A DNA stretch of 39,227 bases from an uncultured Verrucomicrobiae bacterium. GTDB taxonomy: Bacteria > Verrucomicrobiota > Verrucomicrobiia > Limisphaerales > J093. Both the position numbers and the translations under genes were made by a program. Shown one piece after another: positions 26,090 through 34,561 of the stretch. The notes beneath the pieces are model-generated. The model was not told where the DNA came from. It saw nothing but the letters and a program-made list of their open reading frames with translations, and made no database searches. Position 1 is the stretch's first letter. Every line of letters starts with the position of its first letter. Location: the NCBI GenBank assembly GCA_937946835.1, contig CALFAV010000026.1, forward strand, positions 1 to 39,227. Reading direction: 5' to 3'.

Positions 26090-27301
26090 ATGAACCGCCC
26101 CTCGCTGTCCCTCCCCGCCGCGGCCCGCGCCCGGGCCGAGGCCCGTCGTCACACCCGCCGTTGGGTGCCCTGGCTGGCGCTGGTCGCCCTGCTGGGCCTG
26201 ATCGGCGCCGGGTTCTGGCCCCGACCGGTCCCGGTGGAAACCGCGCCGGTCACCCGCGGACCGCTGCGCGTCTATCTCACCGAGGAGGGCAAGACCCGCA
26301 TCAAGCACCGGTACCTGGTCAGCGCCCCGGTCAGCGGGCAGTTGCGCCGGATCGCGCTGGACCCCGGCGACCCGGTGCGCGCGGGGGAAACGGTGGTGGC
26401 GGTGATCGAGCCGTTGCGCCCGGCGCTCCTGGATGCCCGCAGCCGCGAACTGGCCGCCGCGCGCCGGAGCGCCGCCGCCGAACAGGTCGAGCGCGCCCGG
26501 GCCGCGGTGCGGTTTGCCACCAACGAACTGCTGCGCTTCCAGCGGCTTTTCGCCGAGGGCACCGTGTCCATTCAGGAACTCGAACTGGCCCAGTGGCGCG
26601 CGGAAGCGGCCGCCCGCGAGCTGGGCGTGGCCGAGGGGGCCTTGCGCGAGGCGGAGGCCGCGCTGGCGGAGTTCGACACCACCGCCGCGCCGGGGCGGGA
26701 GCTCACCGAGGTGCACGCCCCGGCCAATGGCGCCGTGCTGCGGGTGTTGGACCACAGCGCCCGGGTGGTGACCGCCGGCACGCCGCTGCTGGAGATCGGC
26801 GACCCGGCCGATCTGGAGGTGGTGATCGAGGTGTTGTCCCGCGACGGCGCGGCGCTGACGCCGGGCACGCCGGTCGAACTGGACCAGTGGGGCGGGCCGC
26901 AACCGCTTCGCGCCCGCGTGCGTCGGGTCGAACCGGCGGCCTTCACCAAAATCTCCGCCCTCGGCGTCGAGGAGCAGCGCGTCAATGTCATCGCCGACCT
27001 GGTCAGCCCGCCGGAGGAACGGCGCGGGCTGGGCGACGGCTTCCGCGTCGAGGCGCGGATCGTGGTCTGGGAAGCGGAGGCGGTGCTCAAGGTGCCGTCC
27101 GGCGCACTGTTTCGACGGGGCGAAGATTGGGCGGCGTTTGTCCTTAGCGAAGGCCGCGCGCGACTCCGCGGGATCAAAGCGGGCCGGGCGGGTACGTCAG
27201 AGGTGCAGGTGCTCGAGGGCCTCGAGGCCGGGGAGGAGGTCATCTTGCACCCCGGCAACCGCATCCGCGACGGTCAGCGGGTGCGCCCCGTCCGGCTGTA
27301 A
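26090..27301 (+). CDS. HlyD/MacA-type periplasmic adaptor
   Basis: Membrane-fusion protein of 403 residues. A basic N-terminus and a helix (about 25-43) anchor it to the inner membrane. The first lipoyl half (YLVSAPVSGQLRRIALDPGDPVRAGETV) is followed by an alpha-helical hairpin (about 115-195) rich in Ala, Arg and Glu, then the second lipoyl half (VHAPANGAVLRVLDHSARVVTAGTPLL), cut here by motif, and beta-barrel and membrane-proximal domains. The ATG at 26090 has GGAG 7 bp upstream, inside the end of the permease gene, only 3 bp after its stop. It would link the ABC permease to an outer-membrane channel, but no TolC-like gene lies in the window. Confidence 0.93.
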   Translation: MNRPSLSLPAAARARAEARRHTRRWVPWLALVALLGLIGAGFWPRPVPVETAPVTRGPLRVYLTEEGKTRIKHRYLVSAPVSGQLRRIALDPGDPVRAGETVVAVIEPLRPALLDARSRELAAARRSAAAEQVERARAAVRFATNELLRFQRLFAEGTVSIQELELAQWRAEAAARELGVAEGALREAEAALAEFDTTAAPGRELTEVHAPANGAVLRVLDHSARVVTAGTPLLEIGDPADLEVVIEVLSRDGAALTPGTPVELDQWGGPQPLRARVRRVEPAAFTKISALGVEEQRVNVIADLVSPPEERRGLGDGFRVEARIVVWEAEAVLKVPSGALFRRGEDWAAFVLSEGRARLRGIKAGRAGTSEVQVLEGLEAGEEVILHPGNRIRDGQRVRPVRL

Positions 27302-27405
27302 GCGCCGGATCGCCGCCGTCCCGTTCCAGCCGCCGGTGGAAAATGTAATTGTGCCGCTCGGGGCTTTCGGTTACCACCCGCACAACCTGAAACGAAAGGC
27401 CACCT

Positions 27406-28011
27406 ATGCTGACCGGACTTGTCCTGGTGTTGGTGATCGTGCTGGTGCCGGTGGTGCTGCTCGCGCTGTACGCGATCGGCGCCTACAACCGGCTGGTCAC
27501 CCTCCGCAACCGCTTCAAGAACGCCTACGCGCAAATTGACGTGCAGCTCAAGCGCCGCTACGACCTCATCCCCAACCTGGTCGAGACCGCCAAGGGCTAC
27601 CTGGCCCATGAACGCCAGACCCTGGAGGCCGTCATCCAGGCCCGCAACGCCGCCTATGCCGCCAACCAGCGCGCCGCCGCCAATCCCGGCGATGCCCAGA
27701 GCATGAAGGGCCTGAGCGCCGCCGAGACCGGGCTGGTCGGCGCCCTGGGCCGGCTCTTCGCCGTGGCCGAGGCCTATCCCGACCTCAAGGCCAACCAGAA
27801 CATGCTCGCCCTGCAGGAGGAACTGACCTCGACCGAGAACAAAATCGCCTTCGCCCGCCAGGCCTTCAACGACGCGGTGATGACCTACAACACCGCCCGC
27901 GAAACCTTCCCCACCAACCTCATCGCCGGCATGTTCAATTTCACCCCGGCCGAACTGTTCGTGGTGGAGGCCCCCGAGCAGCGCGAAGCGCCCAAGGTCT
28001 CGTTCAAATAG
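27406..28011 (+). CDS. lemA: LemA family protein
   Basis: Membrane-anchored helical protein of 201 residues. An N-terminal helix (about 4-26) is followed by the family hallmark YNRLVTLRNRFKNAYAQIDV and KRRYDLIPNLVETAKGY, then long helices with AYPDLKANQNMLALQEELTSTENKIAFARQAFN, here named only by its first and last residues YPDLKAN and RQAFND, and FNFTPAELFVVEAPEQR near the end. Function is poorly known; LemA genes very often adjoin M48 or TPM-domain proteins, and the M48 protease gene follows after 63 bp. AAAGG lies 9 nt before the ATG. Upstream gap is 104 bp. Confidence 0.95.
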   Translation: MLTGLVLVLVIVLVPVVLLALYAIGAYNRLVTLRNRFKNAYAQIDVQLKRRYDLIPNLVETAKGYLAHERQTLEAVIQARNAAYAANQRAAANPGDAQSMKGLSAAETGLVGALGRLFAVAEAYPDLKANQNMLALQEELTSTENKIAFARQAFNDAVMTYNTARETFPTNLIAGMFNFTPAELFVVEAPEQREAPKVSFK

Positions 28012-28074
28012 GCCCGCTGCGCTCACGCCGCGCGCGGGGTCGTCACCCGGCCCCGCGCCGCCCCGGTAGCCCGC

Positions 28075-30039
28075 ATGGACTTTTTTGACCGCCAGGACCG
28101 TGCCCGCCGCCAAACCCGGGTGCTGATCTTCTGGTTTGCGCTCGCGTTGGTGTTCACGGTGCTGGCGCTCTACGCGGTCTTAGCCCTGATTTTTCTGGGC
28201 GATCGGCCGGGCGCGGGGCTGGCGCGCTTTTGGGCCCCCGGGCTGTTTGCCGGCGTGGTCCTGGGTACCGGGCTGGTGGTCGGCCTGGGCAGCCTGGTCA
28301 AAATCATGGAGCTGAGCCGCGGCGGCAGCGCCGTGGCCACGATGCTCGGCGGCACCCCGGTCCGGCCGGACACCACCGATCTGTACGAGCGCCGGCTCCT
28401 GAACGTGGTGGAGGAAATGGCCCTGGCCTCCGGCATCCCCGCCCCCCAGGTCTATGTCCTGCACCTGGAAGAGGGCATCAACGCCTTCGCCGCGGGGCTG
28501 ACCACCCGCGACGCCGCCGTGGGCGTGACGCGCGGGTGCCTGCGGTTGCTCACCCGCGACGAACTCCAGGGCGTCATCGCCCACGAGTTCAGCCACATCC
28601 TCAACGGCGACATGCGGCTGAACGTGCGCTTGATCGGCATCATTGGCGGTCTGCTGATGCTGACCGTCATCGGTCGCCAACTGCTGCGGGTGCGCGGCGG
28701 CCGCTCCCGGGGCGGACGCGAGGCCAACGTGGTGCCACTGATCGGCCTGGCCCTGCTGGTCATCGGCGGCATCGGGATGCTCGCGGCGCGGATCATTCAA
28801 AGCGCGGTGTCGCGGCAGCGCGAGTTTCTGGCCGACGCCGCCGCGGTGCAGTTCACCCGCAACCCCGCCGGCCTGGCCGGTGCCCTGAAAAAAATTGGCG
28901 GCCTGGCCGCGGGCTCGCGCCTCGCCACCCCGAAGGCCGTGGAGGCCGGCCACCTGTTTTTCAGCAACGGGTTGCGCGAGTCCTGGCTGGCGCTCTTCAG
29001 CACCCACCCGCCGCTGGTCGAGCGCATCCGTGCCCTGGACCCGCAGTTTGACGGCCGCTTCCCGCGGCTGGTGTCCGAGGTCCCGCCCGGCGCGGAAGCC
29101 CGCCCGCGCTGGGTCACCCGCGCCGACCGGCCGCCGGACGTGGCGGTGGGGCTGGCCGGTGCCACGGTGGCCGCGGCCGCGCCCGCCCCGGCCCGGCAGG
29201 TGGCGGCCCGCCGCGTGCTTGACGGGGCCGGTGCGCCGCAGCCCGCGCACCTGGCCTATGCGCAGGCCCTGCACGCGCGCCTGCCGGCCGACCTTCTGGA
29301 AGCCGCGCAGGACCCGCTGGAGGCCGCGCGCCTGGTGCTCGGGTTGGTGCTCAGCCCCGATCCGGCGCTTCAGCAACGACAGCTCGAGGCCGTGGACCGT
29401 GAGCTGGCGGAACCGTTCCTCACCGCTCTGCCGGAAATCGCGGCCCGGGTCCGGTCTCTGCCGGAGCGCGACCGGCTGCCGCTGGTGATGCTGGCCGTGC
29501 CCGCATTGCGCCAGCTCTCGCCCGCGCAGTACGAGCTTTTTACCGCCCTGCTGCAGCAACTGATCGAGAGCGACGCGGCCATTGACCTGTTCGAGTACGC
29601 CCTGCAACGGCTGGTCCAGCGCCATCTGGCGCCGCAGTTCGAGGAACGCCCGCGCCGCGTGGCCCAGTATTACGGGCTCACGCCCTTGCTGGGGGACTGC
29701 GCGGTGTTGCTCTCGGCCCTGGCCCGGGTGGGCGCCCATAACGAGCCGCAGGCGCGTGCGGCCTTTGCGCGCGGGGCGGCCCAACTGGGCGAGTCCGGCC
29801 CGGCGCTGCGGTTCCTGCCCCTGGCCGAATGCAACCTCGCCCAGGTGGACGCCGCGTTGGACCGGCTTGAAGAGGCTTCCCCGGCCATCCATCGCCGGGT
29901 GTTGCAGGCGTGCGCGGAGACCGTGTCGGCCGACGGTCAATTGACGCCGCGCGAGGCCGAGTTGCTCCGCGCCATCGCCGACGCCCTCGAGTGCCCCCTG
30001 CCGCCGTTTCTGGAAGGTGCGGAAGCCGGGGGCGACTGA
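28075..30039 (+). CDS. M48 (HtpX-like) membrane metalloprotease with long helical tail
   Basis: Zinc protease of 654 residues. Helices at about 17-41 and 52-75 precede the catalytic domain, with HEFSH at 170-174 as zinc motif and catalytic Glu171, and E250 (in SRQREFLADAAA) as third ligand; two further helices lie at about 186-204 and 220-240. This layout is HtpX. The final 300 residues or so, after a Pro/Ala-rich stretch, are helical and end in a TerB-like segment (VSADGQLTPREAELLRAIADALECPLPP). Related long M48 proteins adjoin lemA in many bacteria. Predicted role is membrane protein quality control. A hairpin (30061-30095) follows the stop. Substrates unknown. Confidence 0.92.
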   Translation: MDFFDRQDRARRQTRVLIFWFALALVFTVLALYAVLALIFLGDRPGAGLARFWAPGLFAGVVLGTGLVVGLGSLVKIMELSRGGSAVATMLGGTPVRPDTTDLYERRLLNVVEEMALASGIPAPQVYVLHLEEGINAFAAGLTTRDAAVGVTRGCLRLLTRDELQGVIAHEFSHILNGDMRLNVRLIGIIGGLLMLTVIGRQLLRVRGGRSRGGREANVVPLIGLALLVIGGIGMLAARIIQSAVSRQREFLADAAAVQFTRNPAGLAGALKKIGGLAAGSRLATPKAVEAGHLFFSNGLRESWLALFSTHPPLVERIRALDPQFDGRFPRLVSEVPPGAEARPRWVTRADRPPDVAVGLAGATVAAAAPAPARQVAARRVLDGAGAPQPAHLAYAQALHARLPADLLEAAQDPLEAARLVLGLVLSPDPALQQRQLEAVDRELAEPFLTALPEIAARVRSLPERDRLPLVMLAVPALRQLSPAQYELFTALLQQLIESDAAIDLFEYALQRLVQRHLAPQFEERPRRVAQYYGLTPLLGDCAVLLSALARVGAHNEPQARAAFARGAAQLGESGPALRFLPLAECNLAQVDAALDRLEEASPAIHRRVLQACAETVSADGQLTPREAELLRAIADALECPLPPFLEGAEAGGD

Positions 30040-30060
30040 TCCGCGGACCTCCAACCTACG

Positions 30061-30095
30061 CCCGGCCCGGCAGTGCCGACCAACCGCCGGCCGGG
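30061..30095 (+). terminator. GC hairpin after the M48 gene
   Basis: CCCGGCCCGG (30061-30070) can pair with CCGGCCGGG (30087-30095) with one bulged base and a 16-nt loop, 22 nt after the stop. No U-tract. Confidence 0.3.
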
Positions 30096-30159
30096 TCGCG
30101 GAGTGACAATCCGCCTCGGGGGCCACGCCGGCCCAGGGATGGTGCCGCACGCGCCTGCA

Positions 30160-30350
30160 CCTGAGGCGGGAAGCCTGCACCCATCGCCTGCCGGCTGCCG
30201 GTCGGCGAAACGGCAGGTTGCCAATCTGCGCTACGCCAGTTCCCGTCGGGCCGGAAGCCCGCGGCGGCGGCAGCGCAGACTTCCGGTCTGCCGCCTGCCT
30301 GTCGCGCTTTGCTGGGCGCAGGCAGGTCTCGCGGGTTTTCAACCCGCCGG
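30160..30350. repeat. Tight-hairpin repeat, copy D with internal insertion (in gap 30040-30495)
   Basis: Hairpin one is GCAGACT-tcc-GGTCTGC (30276-30292, with one G-T pair) and hairpin two GCGGGTT-ttc-AACCCGC (30332-30348). The spacer that is CGTATC in other copies is 39 nt here and contains CCTGCCTG (30295-30302) paired with CAGGCAGG (30320-30327). Upstream, GCCGGCT-gcc-GGTCGGC (30190-30206) pairs only if two G-U wobbles are allowed. The rest of the 456-bp gap has no gene. Confidence 0.8.
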
Positions 30351-30495
30351 CTTCCAGAACGACGAGACAGCCGAGAACCGCGCTGCACGTCCAGACCGGT
30401 CTCGGCCTCCCGTTATGTCACCCCTTCCCGCGGGTCACCGGGCGCGGCCTCCGAAGAGGCTTTCAACGCCGGCGCTCGCCGGATAGGCTGCCGAC

Positions 30496-31725
30496 ATGCC
30501 GTTTGCCAAACTCGGATTGTCCCGGCCGGTGTTGGAAGGTGTCCGCGCCGCCGGCTACACCGAACCGACGCCCATCCAGGTCCGCGCCATCCCGTTGATC
30601 CTGGCCGGCCGCGATGTCATCGGCAGCGCCCAGACCGGCACCGGCAAGACCGCCGCCTTTGCGCTGCCCATCCTCACGCGCCTGGAGGCCCCCGCCCCCG
30701 GGCCGCGCGCACTGGTGCTGGAGCCGACGCGCGAGCTGGCCGCTCAGGTGGAAACCGCGTTCCGCGACTATGCGCGCTTCACCAAACTGCGCGTGGCGGT
30801 GGTCTATGGCGGGGTGGGCTACGGGGCGCAGACCGCGGCATTGCGCGAGGGCGTGGACGTGCTGGTGGCCACGCCGGGCCGGCTCCTGGACCATCTTCAG
30901 CGCGGCCAGGTGCGACTGGACCGGGTGCAGTTCCTGGTGCTCGACGAAGCGGACCGGATGTTGGACATGGGCTTCCTGCCGGACGTGAAGCGGATCATCC
31001 AAAAATGCCCCCGCCAGCGGCAAACGGCGCTCTTTTCCGCAACCATCCCGCCCGAGATCGAAACCCTCATCCAATGGGCCCTGCGCGACCCGGAGACGGT
31101 GGAAATCGGCGCCCGGCGAATGCCGGCGGAAACGATCCGGCACGCCCTCTACCCGGTCAACTCCTCGCAAAAGACCGACCTGTTGCTGGAGCTGCTCCGG
31201 CGCCTGGACTACGACTCGGTGATCGTGTTCTGCCGCACCAAGCAGGGGGCCGATCACGTGGCGGCGCTGCTCAAGCGTCACAACCATCCGGTGGCCGTCC
31301 TGCATTCCAATCGCACCCAGCAGGAGCGTGAGCACGCCCTGCGGGGCTTCCGCGAGGGGCGTTTCGAGGTGCTCGTGGCCACGGACATCGCCTCGCGCGG
31401 CCTGGACATCGCGGACGTCAGTCACGTGATCAACTACGACGTGCCCCAGCATCCGGAGGATTACGTGCACCGCATCGGCCGCACCGGCCGCGCCCTGGCC
31501 ACGGGTGACGCCCTGACGATCATGACCGCGGAAGACGCCCAGCACGTGGCGGCCATCGAGCGGTTCATCGGCCAGAAAATCGAGCGCACCAAGCTGGAGG
31601 GTTTCCCCTACCTCTACACCGCCCTGTTCGAGGAACTGAAGCCGGGCGGCAAACCCCTGCATCTGCGCCGGTCCCGGGGAGCGCGGGTGGGCCGGGGGTA
31701 TTACTACGGGCCGGCGCGGCGCTGA
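30496..31725 (+). CDS. rhlE: DEAD-box RNA helicase, RhlE type
   Basis: ATP-dependent RNA helicase of 409 residues. In order: F3 and Q28 of the Q motif, AQTGTGKT at 45-52, PTRELA, ATPGRLLD, DEAD at 150-153 followed by RMLDMGF, SAT at 182-184, IVFCRTKQGAD, VLVATDIASRGLDI and HRIGRTGRA. The C-terminal extension is short (about 40 residues, ending GYYYGPARR) without the long Arg/Gly tail of many RhlE proteins. Predicted roles are ribosome assembly, RNA turnover or cold adaptation. The start has GGATAGG 9-15 bases upstream, in line with the repeat-rich gap before it. FolC follows after 51 bp on the same strand and may be cotranscribed. Confidence 0.95.
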   Translation: MPFAKLGLSRPVLEGVRAAGYTEPTPIQVRAIPLILAGRDVIGSAQTGTGKTAAFALPILTRLEAPAPGPRALVLEPTRELAAQVETAFRDYARFTKLRVAVVYGGVGYGAQTAALREGVDVLVATPGRLLDHLQRGQVRLDRVQFLVLDEADRMLDMGFLPDVKRIIQKCPRQRQTALFSATIPPEIETLIQWALRDPETVEIGARRMPAETIRHALYPVNSSQKTDLLLELLRRLDYDSVIVFCRTKQGADHVAALLKRHNHPVAVLHSNRTQQEREHALRGFREGRFEVLVATDIASRGLDIADVSHVINYDVPQHPEDYVHRIGRTGRALATGDALTIMTAEDAQHVAAIERFIGQKIERTKLEGFPYLYTALFEELKPGGKPLHLRRSRGARVGRGYYYGPARR

Positions 31726-31776
31726 GCGCACCGTGCCCCCGCCCTGGTCGCGGCCGCCCGCGCCGGAGAGTCACGG

Positions 31777-33087
31777 ATGACCTACCCTGACGCCATCCGC
31801 TTCCTCTATGACCTGCAGCTTCACGGCACCAAGCTGGGGCTGGAAAACACCCGGCGCCTGGCCGAGCTGGCCGGCCACCCGCACCAGCGGCTGCGCTTCA
31901 TTCACGTGGCGGGCACGAACGGCAAGGGCTCGACCTGCGCCCTGCTTGAGAGCATGTACCGCGCGGCCGGCCTCCGGGTGGGCCTCTTCACCTCGCCGCA
32001 CCTGGTCAGCTTCCGCGAGCGTCTTCAGATCAACCGGCAACTCATCAGCGAGGCCGACGTGGTGCGTCTGGTGGAGGCCCTCCGGCGAGACCTGGTCCAC
32101 TTTCCCCCCGACCACGCGCCCACTTTTTTCGAGGTGGTGACCGTAATGGCGCTCCGCCACTTCGCCGAGCAGGGCTGCGACCTGGTCGTATGGGAAACCG
32201 GCCTGGGCGGGCGGCTGGACGCGACCAACATCGTGACGCCGCTGGCCAGTGTCATTACCAACATCGCCCTGGATCACCAGCAGTGGCTGGGCGACACCCT
32301 GGCCAAAATCGCCGCCGAAAAGGCCGGCATCATCAAGCCGCGCGTACCCGTGTTCACCGCCGCGGAGGCGTCGGAAGCCCTCCACGTGATCCGCGCGGCC
32401 GCCGCCCTGCTGGACGCGCCCCTGGTGGAAGTGACCGCCGCCGACACCCGGCGCCCGCCGCTGGACACGCTCGAACTGCCCCTGCCCGGCGAACACCAGC
32501 GGCGCAACGCGGCGCTGGCGCTGGCCGTGGTGCGCGGGCTGGCCGGAGTCCTGCCCGTGAGCGAGGCGGCGATTCTCACGGGTCTCCAAACCGTGTCCTG
32601 GCCCGGGCGTTGCCAGCTCGTTCAACGTGCCGGCGGAGGTTTGGACGTGCTGGACGGCGCCCACAACGCGGCGGGTGCGCAGGCCCTGGCCGCGGCGCTG
32701 AGGCAACAGTTTCCCGACCGCTCCCCGACCCTGATCCTGGGCGTGATGCGGGACAAGGACTGGCCGGCCATCTGCCGCGAACTGGCGCCCTTGGCGGCGC
32801 ACATTTTTCTGGTGCCGGTGGCCAGCCCGCGCAGCGCCGCCCCCGAGGAGCTGGTGGCCGCGTGCGCCGCCGCCCATCCCGGCGCGCGCCTGACGGTGTG
32901 CCATGCTCTGGGCGAAGCCCTGCGTCTGACCGAGAACGAGCCCTTGCGGGTCATCACCGGTTCCCTGTACCTGGTCGGGGAGGCGTTCACCCTGCTGAGC
33001 GGCTCGGCCAGCGGGCTGGACGAACGGGCCCTGAACGAGTGGCAGGCCGTGCCGGTTCATGGGCCGCCACCGGGTCCGGCGCGGTAA
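31777..33087 (+). CDS. folC: Folylpolyglutamate synthase / dihydrofolate synthase
   Basis: ATP-dependent ligase of 436 residues that adds glutamate to folates (and to dihydropteroate in the bifunctional form). HVAGTNGKGSTCALLESM holds the P-loop at 46-52, SPHLVSFRERLQIN the conserved second block, ETGLGGRLDATNIV and IALDHQQWLGDTLAKIAAEKAG the Mur-ligase-type metal and Lys region, and LDGAHNAAGAQALA the C-terminal domain's His-Asn site. GGAGAG lies 8 nt before the ATG, a usable Shine-Dalgarno. Length is usual. It follows rhlE by 51 bp and converges on the Gfo/Idh/MocA gene with only 19 bp between stops. It supplies the polyglutamated folate used by MetF and other one-carbon enzymes. Confidence 0.96.
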   Translation: MTYPDAIRFLYDLQLHGTKLGLENTRRLAELAGHPHQRLRFIHVAGTNGKGSTCALLESMYRAAGLRVGLFTSPHLVSFRERLQINRQLISEADVVRLVEALRRDLVHFPPDHAPTFFEVVTVMALRHFAEQGCDLVVWETGLGGRLDATNIVTPLASVITNIALDHQQWLGDTLAKIAAEKAGIIKPRVPVFTAAEASEALHVIRAAAALLDAPLVEVTAADTRRPPLDTLELPLPGEHQRRNAALALAVVRGLAGVLPVSEAAILTGLQTVSWPGRCQLVQRAGGGLDVLDGAHNAAGAQALAAALRQQFPDRSPTLILGVMRDKDWPAICRELAPLAAHIFLVPVASPRSAAPEELVAACAAAHPGARLTVCHALGEALRLTENEPLRVITGSLYLVGEAFTLLSGSASGLDERALNEWQAVPVHGPPPGPAR

Positions 33088-33106
33088 CGCGAGGGGCGGG
33101 TGGCGC

Positions 33107-34384
33107 TCAGACCCGGGGCGCCCAACCTTTCCGGTAAATGCGGCTCCAGAATTTTTCCGCGCCGCGGTCCCCCTGAATGCGCCCGGTTCGCGGGTCGCAG
33201 CTCAACGTGCGCCCCACCCGCCAGGCAATGTTGCCCAGGTGGCACAGCAGCGTGGCCTTGTGGCCATCCTCGATATCCGCGTTGGGGCGCGCGCCGTTGC
33301 GGACGCAGTCCAGGAAGTTGCGCAGGTGCGGGGCATCATCGCCCGACCCGCCCACGCGCGGTGCCGGTTTGTCCGCCGCGTCGAAGATCACGTAGCCGCT
33401 GCCGTCAATGACCAACGTGCCCTGGTCCCCGTAGAAGGCCGCGCCGAACATCGCGCCTTCATGGCCGTGGCGCTGGCAGCTCCGGCCCTCCCAGGTGATG
33501 GCCCGGTCGCCGAAATCGAAGGTCACCACGTGCGTGTCCGGCGTCTCCTGGTCGTCATCGAAGTGGTAGCGTCCCCCGCCGGCGCTGACCCGGCGCGGGT
33601 AATCCACCCCCAGTCCCCAGCGGCACAGGTCCAGGGCATGGATGCCGTTGTTGCCCAGTTCGCCGGTGCCCCAGTGCCAGAACCAGTGCCAGTTGTAGTG
33701 CACGAGGTTGTCGCGGAACGGCCGCCCCGGCGCCGGCCCCTGCCAGAGTTCCCAGTCCAGCCATGACGGCACCGGCGCCGGTTTGCCCCGGCCGATCGAG
33801 CCGCGGGCGTTGTTGTACCAGCCGCGCGCAAACCGCACCCGGCCGATCGCGCCGCCGCGGACCTTCTCAATGGCCTCGATGATCTGCGGCATTGAACGCC
33901 GCTGGGTGCCCACCTGGACCACGCGGCGATGTTTGCGGGCCGCCGCCACCATCAACTCCCCCTCGCGGGGGTTGTGGCTGACCGGCTTCTCCACATAGAC
34001 ATGTTTGCCCGCGGCGCAGGCCAGGATGGTGGCCGGGCCGTGCCAGTGGTCCGGCGCGGCAATGACCAGCGCATCCACGCCGGGGTCCTCCAGGATGCGG
34101 CGGAAATCCTTCACCGCGCGGGGCGCGGGGCGGCCGGCGGGGGCGGCCTCCTTGAGACCCTTGGCCAGCGCCCGCTCGTCCACGTCGCAGATGTGGGTGA
34201 TCTCCACGTCGGCGAAGCGGGCGAAGCCACGGGCCAGGTCGCTGCCGCGGCCGTTGACGCCCATGATGCCCAGACGCACCCGGTCGGCCGCGCCGAGCAC
34301 GTTCAGGGAAAAACCGGCGCTGACGGCGCCGGCCAGGGTGGTCTGACGAAGAAATTCGCGTCGCGTAAGGGGGGAGTTTGCCAT
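33107..34384 (-). CDS. Tat-exported Gfo/Idh/MocA-family oxidoreductase (2)
   Basis: Second exported member of the family, 425 residues. The start at 34384 gives a twin-arginine signal (LTRREFLRQTTLAGAV, residues 6-21). RLGIMGVNGRGSDLARGF is the nucleotide-binding fold, EKPVSHNPREGELM the Lys-containing motif, and GTGELGNNGIHALDLCRW the catalytic domain segment seen in secreted family members. The N-terminal length and motifs differ enough from the first copy (EKPLTHNVWEA, NFDAPCWVL) that they are paralogues, not a recent duplication. It is divergent from the second pseudopilin gene across a 177-bp gap. Substrate is unknown; cleavage or oxidation of sugars in the periplasm is the usual inference. 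Confidence 0.92.
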   Translation of the reverse strand: MANSPLTRREFLRQTTLAGAVSAGFSLNVLGAADRVRLGIMGVNGRGSDLARGFARFADVEITHICDVDERALAKGLKEAAPAGRPAPRAVKDFRRILEDPGVDALVIAAPDHWHGPATILACAAGKHVYVEKPVSHNPREGELMVAAARKHRRVVQVGTQRRSMPQIIEAIEKVRGGAIGRVRFARGWYNNARGSIGRGKPAPVPSWLDWELWQGPAPGRPFRDNLVHYNWHWFWHWGTGELGNNGIHALDLCRWGLGVDYPRRVSAGGGRYHFDDDQETPDTHVVTFDFGDRAITWEGRSCQRHGHEGAMFGAAFYGDQGTLVIDGSGYVIFDAADKPAPRVGGSGDDAPHLRNFLDCVRNGARPNADIEDGHKATLLCHLGNIAWRVGRTLSCDPRTGRIQGDRGAEKFWSRIYRKGWAPRV

Positions 34385-34520
34385 GCGGTGAGGCTCGCCA
34401 AGTCCGGTGGCCGCGTCAATCCGGGCGCGCGGCGCCGGGACGGGGTTCGGTTGGCGTAGTTCGAAGGTCCCCGGGCAGGAGGGTCCCGGCGGAACGGACC
34501 GCCGTGGCCCGTTTTGGCCC

Positions 34521-34550
34521 TTGACCCGGCCCGGCGGGTGGGGTTGCAAT
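34521..34550 (+). promoter_or_regulatory. Candidate promoter for the second pseudopilin gene
   Basis: TTGACC (34521-34526) and TGCAAT (34545-34550) are 18 bp apart. The start site would fall within about 5-8 nt of the ATG at 34562, again a near-leaderless arrangement like that of the cytochrome c gene. Confidence 0.35.
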
Positions 34551-34561
34551 CTAAGGGTCCC

